DNA from: Nitrospira sp. UBA6493
Lineage (GTDB): Bacteria > Nitrospirota > Nitrospiria > Nitrospirales > Nitrospiraceae
Length of the DNA stretch: 35,993 nt
Assembly (NCBI GenBank): GCA_002435325.1
Contig: DJMJ01000018.1
Span: 1 to 35,993 of the forward strand
Direction of reading: 5' to 3'
The notes beneath the pieces were generated by a model. It did no database searches, had not been told where the DNA came from, and was given only the letters and a program-made list of their open reading frames with translations. Positions within the stretch are counted from its first letter, which is position 1. The number at the start of each line of letters is the position of its first letter. Position numbers and translations under genes: made by a program. Shown here in pieces: positions 16,611 to 23,892 of the stretch.

Positions 16611-17474
16611 TCAGAATACCGTCGGGTCGAGGCGGCGCAGATTCGTCGCCAGTCCAGCCAATGACAGCGTATAAATGATCCACTTCGAGGGATCGAAGTT
16701 GTACCATTCAGGCCCGTTCCGATAATCGCGGGCGTAGGTATGGTGATAGTTGTGATACCCCTCTCCGAAGCTCACAAAGGAAATCAGCCAGCTATCGCGG
16801 CTGCTGTCTTGCGTCCCATGCGGCTGGCTGCCGATCATGTGGCAGAGGGAATTGATCGTAAACGTCGAATTCAGCACCAAGAACATGCGCAGAAGCCCGC
16901 CCATCAGAAGCGCGCTGATTCCCCCCGTCAGATTGCCATGCCACCAGAGGCCGAGGGCAAAAGGCAAGGCCAGCCCGGAGAGGACGATCAGCCAATAATA
17001 GCGGTGCTGCCAGAGAATCACCGGATCGCGGCGCAGCCGGATTTCATACTTGTCGGTGCGATGTGGAGTTTCGTAAAACAGCCAGCCGCAGTGGCTATGC
17101 CAAAACCCCTTGCTTGCGTTGTAGGGGTCTTCCTCCGTATCGGTCTTGGCATGGTGCCGGATGTGATCGGCGCACCATATCAGTGCGGAATTTTGAAGGG
17201 CCCAGCCGCCTCCAATCAGAATAACGCGTTTGATCCAATCGGGACACTCAAAGCTTTGGTGCGCCACAAGCCGGTGATACCCCACCGTAATACCCAAACC
17301 GGTGACGACATACATGACGAAAAAAAGGAGCCAGTCAAAGAGGGTAAAGCCAATAAAATATCCATAGATCGGGATGCCGATGAGTGTAGCTGCGGCGACG
17401 CTACAAAAGAGGATGAGGTTTGTGTAGGAGATGGCACTCTGATTGGTCGAGACAGGCTGGCGGGTCGCGGTCAT
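16611..17474 (-). CDS. Acyl-CoA/acyl-lipid delta-9-type fatty acid desaturase
   Basis: An integral membrane di-iron desaturase that introduces a double bond in long acyl chains using O2. All three histidine boxes are present in 287 residues: HRLVAH (67-72), HIRHH (104-108) and HNYHH (241-245), with additional conserved His126, His128 and His212. Hydrophobic segments flank them (about 20-60, 85-100, 155-200). AGGAGGA directly precedes the ATG at 17474. The exact regiochemistry and whether the substrate is acyl-CoA or lipid cannot be read. It is monocistronic between two divergent or terminating signals. O2 dependence implies an aerobic or microaerobic host. Confidence 0.92.
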   Translation of the reverse strand: MTATRQPVSTNQSAISYTNLILFCSVAAATLIGIPIYGYFIGFTLFDWLLFFVMYVVTGLGITVGYHRLVAHQSFECPDWIKRVILIGGGWALQNSALIWCADHIRHHAKTDTEEDPYNASKGFWHSHCGWLFYETPHRTDKYEIRLRRDPVILWQHRYYWLIVLSGLALPFALGLWWHGNLTGGISALLMGGLLRMFLVLNSTFTINSLCHMIGSQPHGTQDSSRDSWLISFVSFGEGYHNYHHTYARDYRNGPEWYNFDPSKWIIYTLSLAGLATNLRRLDPTVF

Positions 17475-17545
17475 TCGTCCTCCTGAGAATGAGATTCATA
17501 CAGTCCACCTCGCCGGTCTCTGGTGAACACCCATTAATTCTTCAT

Positions 17546-17574
17546 ATGCTAACGAAATGGATGGAATTCTTCAA
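17546..17574 (-). promoter_or_regulatory. Putative sigma70 promoter of the desaturase gene
   Basis: On the minus strand, TTGAAG (17574-17569) and TAGCAT (17551-17546) are separated by 17 bp, each matching four of six consensus bases. The predicted start of transcription is about 60-65 bp upstream of the desaturase ATG. Confidence 0.45.
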
Positions 17575-17697
17575 CCCTTTCCTGATCATTCTCCCTCTCT
17601 CGTAGACAACCATAATCCGCATGCGTTGATGATAAATCATCTGGGTGATCCCATCAGCCTGGGCGAAATATTTTGGCAAAGGGGAACAATGCCGCAG

Positions 17698-17712
17698 TGA
17701 GACATTGTCTCA
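17698..17712. promoter_or_regulatory. 15-bp palindrome, likely putA activator or operator site
   Basis: TGAGACATTGTCTCA is a perfect inverted repeat with 7-bp arms and a single central base. It is centred at 17705, about 60 bp upstream of the predicted putA transcription start (near 17766), the position used by class I activators. The putA promoter has no good -35, in line with activator dependence. The cognate regulator is unknown and not encoded in the window. Confidence 0.45.
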
Positions 17713-17753
17713 ACGTGTTAATGGAAACGTGAGATGAACCGAAAGAGATAGCG

Positions 17754-17759
17754 TATACT
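17754..17759 (+). promoter_or_regulatory. putA: -10 element of putA
   Basis: TATACT matches five of six bases of the sigma70 -10 consensus. The hexamers 16-18 bp upstream (around GAGATG) do not resemble TTGACA, so the promoter probably needs an activator. It lies 34 bp before the chosen ATG. Confidence 0.4.
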
Positions 17760-17793
17760 GGTGTGATTCCGGAGCTGTGATGAGGAGATCTTG

Positions 17794-20736
17794 ATGACGT
17801 TGTCACACTCGCTCGAACCGGCCATTTATCGGATCGGCACCCATCTCGCCAAACTTTCCGCTGGTCTCTCGCCGACGTTGTTTGAACGCCGGTGGTGGTC
17901 TCATGCTGCCATCAACCTGGCCATGAAGGATCCCACATTCAAAACGCACCTGTTTCATTTTATCGATGTGCTCCCAGCGGTCACCGACGATGCCCGTGTC
18001 GTGTCCCTGGCCGAGGAGTATTTCGGTCACGTTGATACCGACCTCTTTGGCCTCCAGTGGGGCTTGAAGACTCTTGCATCGACCGGGATCGGTGCGCGAT
18101 TGACCGGCAAAACGATTCGTCACCAAGTTGAGCAGATGGCGAACCTCTTTATCGCCGGAGCCACGGTTGAGGAAGCGGAGTCTGGGTTGTCGCGTTTATG
18201 GACGGAGGGGCGGGCCTCGTCCGTCGACCTTCTGGGCGAAGCGACGATCAGCGAGACCGAGGCGGATCATTACCGCGATCACTGCCTAAGCGCACTGTCT
18301 ATACTGAGCGACGCGGCGGCCTCCTGGCCACCCTCCCCGCTATTGGAGTGTGATCATCTTGGCCCCTTGCCGCGAGTACAGCTCTCGCTCAAGATTTCTG
18401 CGCTGACCTCGCGGCTGGATCCCATTGATCCCGACGGCTGCTATCGTGCCGTGGCAGCCAGGCTTCGCCCCATCGTGGATCTCGCGGCCAGGACAACCTG
18501 CGGATTGATCTTCGACATGGAGCAGGCCGACACGAAAGACCTGCTTCTCTCGATCTTTACACGATTGTTTGCCGAACCGGCCTATAGATCTTATCCCTAT
18601 GCCGGTCTCGCGCTGCAAGCCTATCATCGCGAGACCGAACGGGACATTCAGGATCTGCTGGCGTGGGTAAATGGACGCGGGACTCCCATTACTATCCGCC
18701 TGGTTAAAGGAGCCTACTGGGATTCGGATACAGTCCGGTACCGCCAAGCCGGTTGGCCGGTCCCGCTATTCGAGCAGAAGGCCGAAACCGATGCCCATTA
18801 TGAATCGCTGATCTCTACGCTGCTGCAACAAACCCAGCTCATCCGTCCTGCTTTCGGGACTCATAATCTGCGCACGCTGGCCGTGATTGAGGCGGTGGCG
18901 GAGTCGCTCAATCTTCCACCGGATACGCTGGAATATCAGATGATCTATGGCATGGCCGAACCGTTCCAACAGGCCATGGTGACGCTCGGCCGCAGAGTGC
19001 GGCTCTATACGCCAGTGGGACGCTTGCTGCCGGGCATGGCATATCTGGTTCGTCGCCTGCTCGAAAACACCTCGAACGAATCATTTCTCAGGAAAGAATA
19101 TGTCGAGTCTCAGTCGCTCGCGACGCTCTTGGCGCCACCGGCTATGCTCAGCCAACCGGGTGGCCCCATATCATCAGACGAGTTTCGCAATGAACCGCAC
19201 AGTGATTTCTCAGGCCTTTCTGTCCTGACCGCCATGCAGGACGCTATCGCGGCGGTGCGATCTAATCTAGGTCACACTTGGGAATCAGCCAGGGACGACC
19301 TTCGCCTGAGTGGCTTGCTGATTGAATCACGCAATCCGGCTCGCCCGGGTGAAGTCATTGCCACTGTGCGAACGGCGTCAGAGGAGGATATCCAATCGGC
19401 TATATATCTGGCCCTGTCCCATGCGGAGACCTGGCATCGCCGCCCAGCAGAGGAGCGGATTGCCATCATGAAGCGAGCGGCGGCGCTGATGCGTACCCGG
19501 CGTTTTGAACTGGCGGCCTGGGAAATTTTCGAGGTGGGCAAGCCCTGGCGGGAGGCGGATGCAGATGTCGCCGAAGCCATCGATTTTCTCGAGTTCTATG
19601 CAGCCCAAATGGAACGCTTGTCCACCCCTCTTAAATTAGGCTTAAGTCCCGGAGAACTGAATCGCCGGATTTATGGACCGCGCGGCGTCTCGGCAGTGAT
19701 CGCACCTTGGAACTTTCCCCTCGCCATTCCCACCGGCATGGTGGCGGCGGCGCTGGTGACCGGGAATACGGTCCTGTTCAAACCGTCGGAACGGGCGCCA
19801 TTAATGGGCCGATTGTTGACAAACATTCTGATCGATGCAGGCGTGCCATCAGGAGTGCTGCTGGGCCTGCCAGGCGGGCCGGAGATCGGCCGGGCACTGG
19901 TGGCCCTTCCGGATGTCTCAACCATTGCCTTCACCGGATCAAAAGATGTCGGACTTCAGATTCTCTCCGGTGCGGCGGCTATCCAGCCGGGACAACGGCA
20001 CGTCAAACGTGTGATTGCGGAGATGGGCGGGAAGAATGCGATCATCGTGGATGACTCGGCGGATCTCGATGAAGCCATTCTGGGTGTGGTGGCCTCCTTC
20101 ACCGGATATGCGGGCCAGAAGTGCTCGGCCTGCTCGCGAGCCATTGTGCATGAGTCGGTGTATGACCAATTTCTTTCTCGCTTGAAAGACGCCGTTACGA
20201 GTCTCACGATCGGCGATCCGCTTGATGCCGGCACACAGGTCGGCCCGGTCATTGATGCCAGAGCCAAACAGCGCATCGAGGAGTACATTGAGGCAGGAGC
20301 GCAGGAGGGCCGCCTGGTCGTTCGCCGCTTGACAGAAGGGCCCGGCTATTTCGTGGGACCAACCGTGGTGGCGGATGTAAAGCCCCACCATCGTCTTGCA
20401 CAAGAGGAAATATTCGGCCCGGTACTGGCGGTGATGAAAGCCGCCGATATGGAAGAGTCGCTTGCGATGGCGAATGCGACGACCTATGCGCTCACCGGCG
20501 GCATCTATTCACGCAGTCCGGCGAACCTGGCGTTGGCACGGGAACGATTCGATGTGGGGAACCTCTACGTCAACCGGCCGATCACCGGGGCCTTAGTTGG
20601 CCGCCAGCCGTTCGGCGGACACCGGCTCTCAGGAGTGGGGGCGAAGGCGGGAGGAGAGGACTACCTGACACAATTCATGATCAGCCGGATCATCAGTGAA
20701 AACACCCTCCGTCGCGGGTTTGAGGCGGCTGACTGA
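17794..20736 (+). CDS. putA: Bifunctional proline dehydrogenase / P5C dehydrogenase
   Basis: PutA oxidises proline to delta-1-pyrroline-5-carboxylate with FAD (N-terminal half) and then to glutamate with NAD+ (C-terminal half). The PRODH barrel lies within about residues 1-440 (motif IRLVKGAYWD and the flavin-binding REYVE-like KEYVES near 430). The aldehyde dehydrogenase part covers about 510-975, with APWNFP, the general-base region AEMGGKN and catalytic Cys777 (GQKCSAC). At 980 residues it lacks the N-terminal ribbon-helix-helix DNA-binding domain of E. coli PutA, so it cannot repress itself. GAGGAG precedes the ATG at 17794; an adjacent TTG is less likely. Its 3' end overlaps an antisense gene by 108 bp. 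Confidence 0.95.
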   Translation: MTLSHSLEPAIYRIGTHLAKLSAGLSPTLFERRWWSHAAINLAMKDPTFKTHLFHFIDVLPAVTDDARVVSLAEEYFGHVDTDLFGLQWGLKTLASTGIGARLTGKTIRHQVEQMANLFIAGATVEEAESGLSRLWTEGRASSVDLLGEATISETEADHYRDHCLSALSILSDAAASWPPSPLLECDHLGPLPRVQLSLKISALTSRLDPIDPDGCYRAVAARLRPIVDLAARTTCGLIFDMEQADTKDLLLSIFTRLFAEPAYRSYPYAGLALQAYHRETERDIQDLLAWVNGRGTPITIRLVKGAYWDSDTVRYRQAGWPVPLFEQKAETDAHYESLISTLLQQTQLIRPAFGTHNLRTLAVIEAVAESLNLPPDTLEYQMIYGMAEPFQQAMVTLGRRVRLYTPVGRLLPGMAYLVRRLLENTSNESFLRKEYVESQSLATLLAPPAMLSQPGGPISSDEFRNEPHSDFSGLSVLTAMQDAIAAVRSNLGHTWESARDDLRLSGLLIESRNPARPGEVIATVRTASEEDIQSAIYLALSHAETWHRRPAEERIAIMKRAAALMRTRRFELAAWEIFEVGKPWREADADVAEAIDFLEFYAAQMERLSTPLKLGLSPGELNRRIYGPRGVSAVIAPWNFPLAIPTGMVAAALVTGNTVLFKPSERAPLMGRLLTNILIDAGVPSGVLLGLPGGPEIGRALVALPDVSTIAFTGSKDVGLQILSGAAAIQPGQRHVKRVIAEMGGKNAIIVDDSADLDEAILGVVASFTGYAGQKCSACSRAIVHESVYDQFLSRLKDAVTSLTIGDPLDAGTQVGPVIDARAKQRIEEYIEAGAQEGRLVVRRLTEGPGYFVGPTVVADVKPHHRLAQEEIFGPVLAVMKAADMEESLAMANATTYALTGGIYSRSPANLALARERFDVGNLYVNRPITGALVGRQPFGGHRLSGVGAKAGGEDYLTQFMISRIISENTLRRGFEAAD

Positions 20737-21525
20737 GCCGGGAGCGGGCGCAATGTAATACTCTTCCAATTCTTCCATAATTTCAGTCATGACTCCCCGG
20801 TCTTCCTTCACCGCCGAGAGTTCTTGCCGCTCGACGTATTTCACCAGTCCAACCCCTTTGGCGAACCAGGCCGTCATCACGTCGGTACCACGTGCGGACT
20901 TCTCCCCGCTCGACAAATGAATCAGCATGGTCATGCGCGCTTCCACCTTGACGGCGTCTTGAAACGTGCCGGCCGGCACCGTCACGCTTTCATGTCCTAC
21001 CACGCTGGTCCAGCCCTTCACATCAACTGTTTCATCGGTCCCATCGCGATCCATATCGGCGCCGAAATCCAGTCCTGTCCGGTCGAACTGCTGAAAGGAT
21101 GAGGGGGCCTTCATCGGAAACCGGACGATCTGATAGGGGGTGATCTGCTTTTCAAGCGGCGTCCCGGGATCGGAACCATAATAGACAATACCGACGACAT
21201 CGCGGCGATAGTAGCTCTCCGATTCGCCATGGTTGCCGGGATTGCTGTCATGAAAGACGGTGACGGTGATGCCGCTGAGCTTCTTCGTGCCGGTCACTTC
21301 AGAGACATTTGAAAAGTATTTGAGGTCGATCGTTTGAATCGGACTTTCTGAGATCTGCCCGCGATATTGCCAGCGATTGCCGATCTGGTCTGGGAAGTAG
21401 TCGGCGGATTGGGCAATCGGCAGCGCCTCTTCAGCCGCCGCGCTGAGGCGGCCATCGAAGGCCGCCATGGCTACGAGCAGTCCAGTAAGCGCCCATGCGA
21501 AAAAAGTCCCTGATCTGTGCCGCAT
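20629..21525 (-). CDS. Secreted hypothetical protein
   Basis: A 298-residue protein with a clear signal peptide: basic MRHRS, a hydrophobic core to about 22, and a likely signal peptidase I site near SAAA (29-32). No lipobox is present. The mature part begins with DYFPDQIGNRWQYRG, a block seen at the start of many uncharacterised periplasmic proteins of the 'YFPL.xGNxWxY' kind, and is rich in beta strand. An Asp-rich DMDRDGTDE segment could bind calcium. GGAGGAGGGG makes a very strong ribosome site. The last ~35 residues are encoded antisense to the putA end, and the fold seems to finish before them, so the tail may be a recent extension. Function unknown. Confidence 0.75.
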   Translation of the reverse strand: MRHRSGTFFAWALTGLLVAMAAFDGRLSAAAEEALPIAQSADYFPDQIGNRWQYRGQISESPIQTIDLKYFSNVSEVTGTKKLSGITVTVFHDSNPGNHGESESYYRRDVVGIVYYGSDPGTPLEKQITPYQIVRFPMKAPSSFQQFDRTGLDFGADMDRDGTDETVDVKGWTSVVGHESVTVPAGTFQDAVKVEARMTMLIHLSSGEKSARGTDVMTAWFAKGVGLVKYVERQELSAVKEDRGVMTEIMEELEEYYIAPAPGSVSRLKPATEGVFTDDPADHELCQVVLSSRLRPHS

Positions 21526-21587
21526 GCGTCCCCTCCTCCGTTGAAAAGGACGGTACCATAGGCTTTACAGATGCAGCAAGAAGAGCC

Positions 21588-21596
21588 TGATATCAT
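21588..21596 (+). promoter_or_regulatory. Extended -10 promoter of the SDR-bioD pair
   Basis: TGATATCAT fits the extended -10 form TGn-TATAAT with one mismatch. A TTTACA lies further upstream (21564-21569) at a non-optimal 21 bp, which an extended -10 can tolerate. Transcription would start near 21603, about 44 bp before the chosen SDR start. Confidence 0.4.
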
Positions 21597-21646
21597 GTGG
21601 CACAGACTTGCGTTGCGGATGGCCTGCTTTCATAATCCCCTTCCCT

Positions 21647-22405
21647 ATGGCTTCTCCCAAACGGACAGTCCGAGCGAAACACGAGACTCGCCCATCGGTC
21701 TTGGTGACCGGAGCATCAGGCGGCATCGGGCGGGCGGTATGCCAGGCCTTTGCCGCAGCCGGTTGGCATGTCGGCGTGCACTATCATCGTCGCAAGGCCG
21801 AAGCAGAAAAAACCTTGCAAGCCGTCCAGGTCACGGGGGGAACGGGCTCGCTCTATGAAGCCGATATCCGTGAGTCTGAACCGGTTCGCCGCATGGTCGA
21901 GGCGTTCTGTCGTCAGGTGCCATCACCCTATGCTTTTATTTGTAATGCGGGCATCGCGGCAAGCAGCCTTCTCTTACGTCAATCCAACGATCAATGGGCC
22001 GACGTGGTACAGACGAATCTGACCGGTGCCTTCCATTGCTTTCAGACCATGGCGCCTCCCCTGCTGGCACACGGCGGCGGCTCGATCGTCGTCATCGGCT
22101 CGCGTGCGGGATTCCATGGATCGACCGGACAAGCAGCCTATGCCGCGTCGAAAGCCGGCTTGATTGGACTCGTCAAAACAGCGGCGCAAGAATGGGGACC
22201 GCAGAACGTGCGAGTCAATCTCGTCTTGCCCGGCTGGCAACAGACCAGTATGTCCGAGGATGCCAACCTTGACCAGCGAGACTGGCAAGACCATGCGCTC
22301 CGCCGTCCCCCGGCCATTGAGGAAGTGGCACGCACGATTTTCTATGTGGCTCAGCTCGACGATATGTCGGGCCAGGTGTGGAATTGCGATAGCCGGGACT
22401 TGTGA
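21647..22405 (+). CDS. Short-chain dehydrogenase/reductase, FabG-like
   Basis: An NAD(P)-dependent SDR of 252 residues from the chosen ATG. The dinucleotide-binding TGASGGIGRA is near residue 18, NAG at about 90, and the catalytic Ser (VVIGSRAG) and YxxxK (YAASK) follow at the usual distances. Sequence style is that of 3-oxoacyl-ACP reductases, but many SDRs share it and the substrate is unproven. The start is uncertain: no Shine-Dalgarno precedes the ATG at 21647, and the frame runs back to a TTG at 21608. It lies 25 bp before bioD on the same strand and is likely cotranscribed, so a role with acyl-ACP or pimeloyl intermediates is possible. Confidence 0.85.
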   Translation: MASPKRTVRAKHETRPSVLVTGASGGIGRAVCQAFAAAGWHVGVHYHRRKAEAEKTLQAVQVTGGTGSLYEADIRESEPVRRMVEAFCRQVPSPYAFICNAGIAASSLLLRQSNDQWADVVQTNLTGAFHCFQTMAPPLLAHGGGSIVVIGSRAGFHGSTGQAAYAASKAGLIGLVKTAAQEWGPQNVRVNLVLPGWQQTSMSEDANLDQRDWQDHALRRPPAIEEVARTIFYVAQLDDMSGQVWNCDSRDL

Positions 22406-22430
22406 GAAAAGAGTAGAGAGCGAATGGCTT

Positions 22431-23174
22431 ATGGCTGATAGCGTGACGCATAGGATTTTTATCACAGGGACCGATACAGCGGTCGGCAAGACGCTGGTGA
22501 CTGCGGCCCTTGCCTGGAGCCTGAAGCAACAAGGACTCGATGTCGGCGTCATGAAGCCTGTCGAAACCGGCGCGAAGAAAGGCCATCCTTCTGATGCCAC
22601 TCGCCTTCAGCAGGCGGCGCAAGTCTCGGATTCGCTGGACCTTATCAGGCCCTATGCCTTCCGCCTCCCGGTTGCGCCGTTGGATGCAGCGAGGCCTGAG
22701 CGACGATCCATTCAGATCGCGAAGATCATGAAGGCCTATCGTGCGCTGCAAGCACAACATGATTTGCTACTGGTTGAAGGCGCTGGCGGGGTGCATGTAC
22801 CGATCACTCTATCGATGGATGTGCTGGATCTGATCGAAAAGCTGAAAACCCCTGTGTTGGTCGTTGGACGAGCCGGTCTTGGCGGAGTGAATCATGCGAT
22901 GCTCACGCTCAAGGCGTTGCGTGCGAGAAAGATCCCAATTCTTGCACTGGTGCTCAATCGGACGGTGCCAGCAAAGACTTCTGTGGCACGACGACAGGAA
23001 CGTTCGACGGTGGAGTTACTACGAGATTCTTCCGGGGTGCCGGTGATCGGGCCACTCCCATATTTGACTGGAGCAGACACGGGATTTGAACGAACTCTGT
23101 CAAAGATGGCGGTGAATGGTGAGATAAAGAAACTTACGAAGCTGGTGCTGGCATCTGTGCGAGGAAGTCGCTGA
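22431..23174 (+). CDS. bioD: Dethiobiotin synthetase
   Basis: BioD closes the ureido ring of dethiobiotin from 7,8-diaminopelargonate, CO2 and ATP. The 247-residue protein has the P-loop ITGTDTAVGKT (about 10-20), the substrate-binding KPVETG (near 40) and the VEGAGGVHVP loop (about 114-123), all characteristic. The ATG at 22431 was chosen from the family start; the frame extends upstream inside the SDR gene without support. AGAGAG lies about 10 bp before it. The gene stands apart from bioF, bioA and bioB, none of which is in the window. Its 3' end overlaps thiE (opposite strand) by 41 bp. Confidence 0.94.
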   Translation: MADSVTHRIFITGTDTAVGKTLVTAALAWSLKQQGLDVGVMKPVETGAKKGHPSDATRLQQAAQVSDSLDLIRPYAFRLPVAPLDAARPERRSIQIAKIMKAYRALQAQHDLLLVEGAGGVHVPITLSMDVLDLIEKLKTPVLVVGRAGLGGVNHAMLTLKALRARKIPILALVLNRTVPAKTSVARRQERSTVELLRDSSGVPVIGPLPYLTGADTGFERTLSKMAVNGEIKKLTKLVLASVRGSR

Positions 23175-23784
23175 CCGCCTGCTTGATGTCTTGGGCTTTC
23201 AGAATGGCTGAAATGACGGCCACCCCGTTCGCTCCTGCCTTCATCACCTCTCCGACGTTCTCGACGGTAATCCCGCCGATGGCAAAGATCGGCAGCGCCG
23301 TGAGCGCGCGAATCGCTCGGAGCCCTTCAATGCCGACCACCGGATCGTGATCTTGTTTTGAGCCCGGTTTGAAGATCGGGCCAAAGCCGAGATAGTCCGG
23401 CTTGCCAGCACTGGCGACTCGCACTTGTGCTGGATTGTGCGTTGAAATCCCGATCAGCCTGTCCGGTCCCATCACCTTTCGCGCTAAATCGAGCGGCAGA
23501 TCTCCCTGCCCTAGATGCACGCCATCCGCTTCCACCGCCAGTGCCAGGTCACAACGGTCATTTGTAATGAACAACATGCCCAACTCCGCCGCAAGCTTTC
23601 TGAGCGGCAAGGCTTCCACATAGGCCTCCTTCATCGAGGCCGTCTTGTTGCGGTACTGAACGATTCGCACCCCAGCCTGTGCTGCTTGCCGAAGCGCATC
23701 ACTTAACGACGTGGTCGGTGACACTGAAGGATCGAGGATGAGGTAAAGACCTGAAAGAATCTGGGAGAAGCGAGACTCAGACAT
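23134..23784 (-). CDS. thiE: Thiamine-phosphate synthase
   Basis: ThiE joins the hydroxymethylpyrimidine diphosphate and thiazole phosphate halves of thiamine. The 216-residue TIM-barrel protein has the expected signatures: VQYRNKT (43-49, in place of the usual QLR-K), FITNDRCDLA, ADGVHLGQGDLP (about 86-97), GISTHN, YLGFGPIF and PIFAIGGI with the phosphate-binding glycines. No good ribosome site is seen before the ATG at 23784. It converges with bioD, with 41 bp of overlapping coding sequence, and lies 108 bp downstream of accC with no clear terminator between, so it may also receive read-through from that operon. Confidence 0.95.
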   Translation of the reverse strand: MSESRFSQILSGLYLILDPSVSPTTSLSDALRQAAQAGVRIVQYRNKTASMKEAYVEALPLRKLAAELGMLFITNDRCDLALAVEADGVHLGQGDLPLDLARKVMGPDRLIGISTHNPAQVRVASAGKPDYLGFGPIFKPGSKQDHDPVVGIEGLRAIRALTALPIFAIGGITVENVGEVMKAGANGVAVISAILKAQDIKQAVSDFLAQMPAPAS

Positions 23785-23892
23785 AATGCAGAATTGTACC
23801 CGGCTTTGTTCCTAAGAGGCTAGTCAAGGGCGTTATACCAATACTCCCGTTGATCACGTTGAAAATTACGAAGAAAGATATGCGGCCTATTG

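Larger units (their letters stand above)
17475..17793. promoter_or_regulatory. Divergent regulatory region between desaturase and putA
   Basis: A gene-free stretch of 319 bp with several signals. Leftwards there is a sigma70-like promoter for the desaturase. Rightwards there is a -10 TATACT for putA. Three dyads stand out: GATGAT-AA-ATCATC (17628-17641), TGAT-CCC-ATCA (17646-17656) and TGAGACA-T-TGTCTCA (17698-17712). The first two lie about midway between the two genes and could serve either. No small ORF with a ribosome site was found. Confidence 0.5.
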
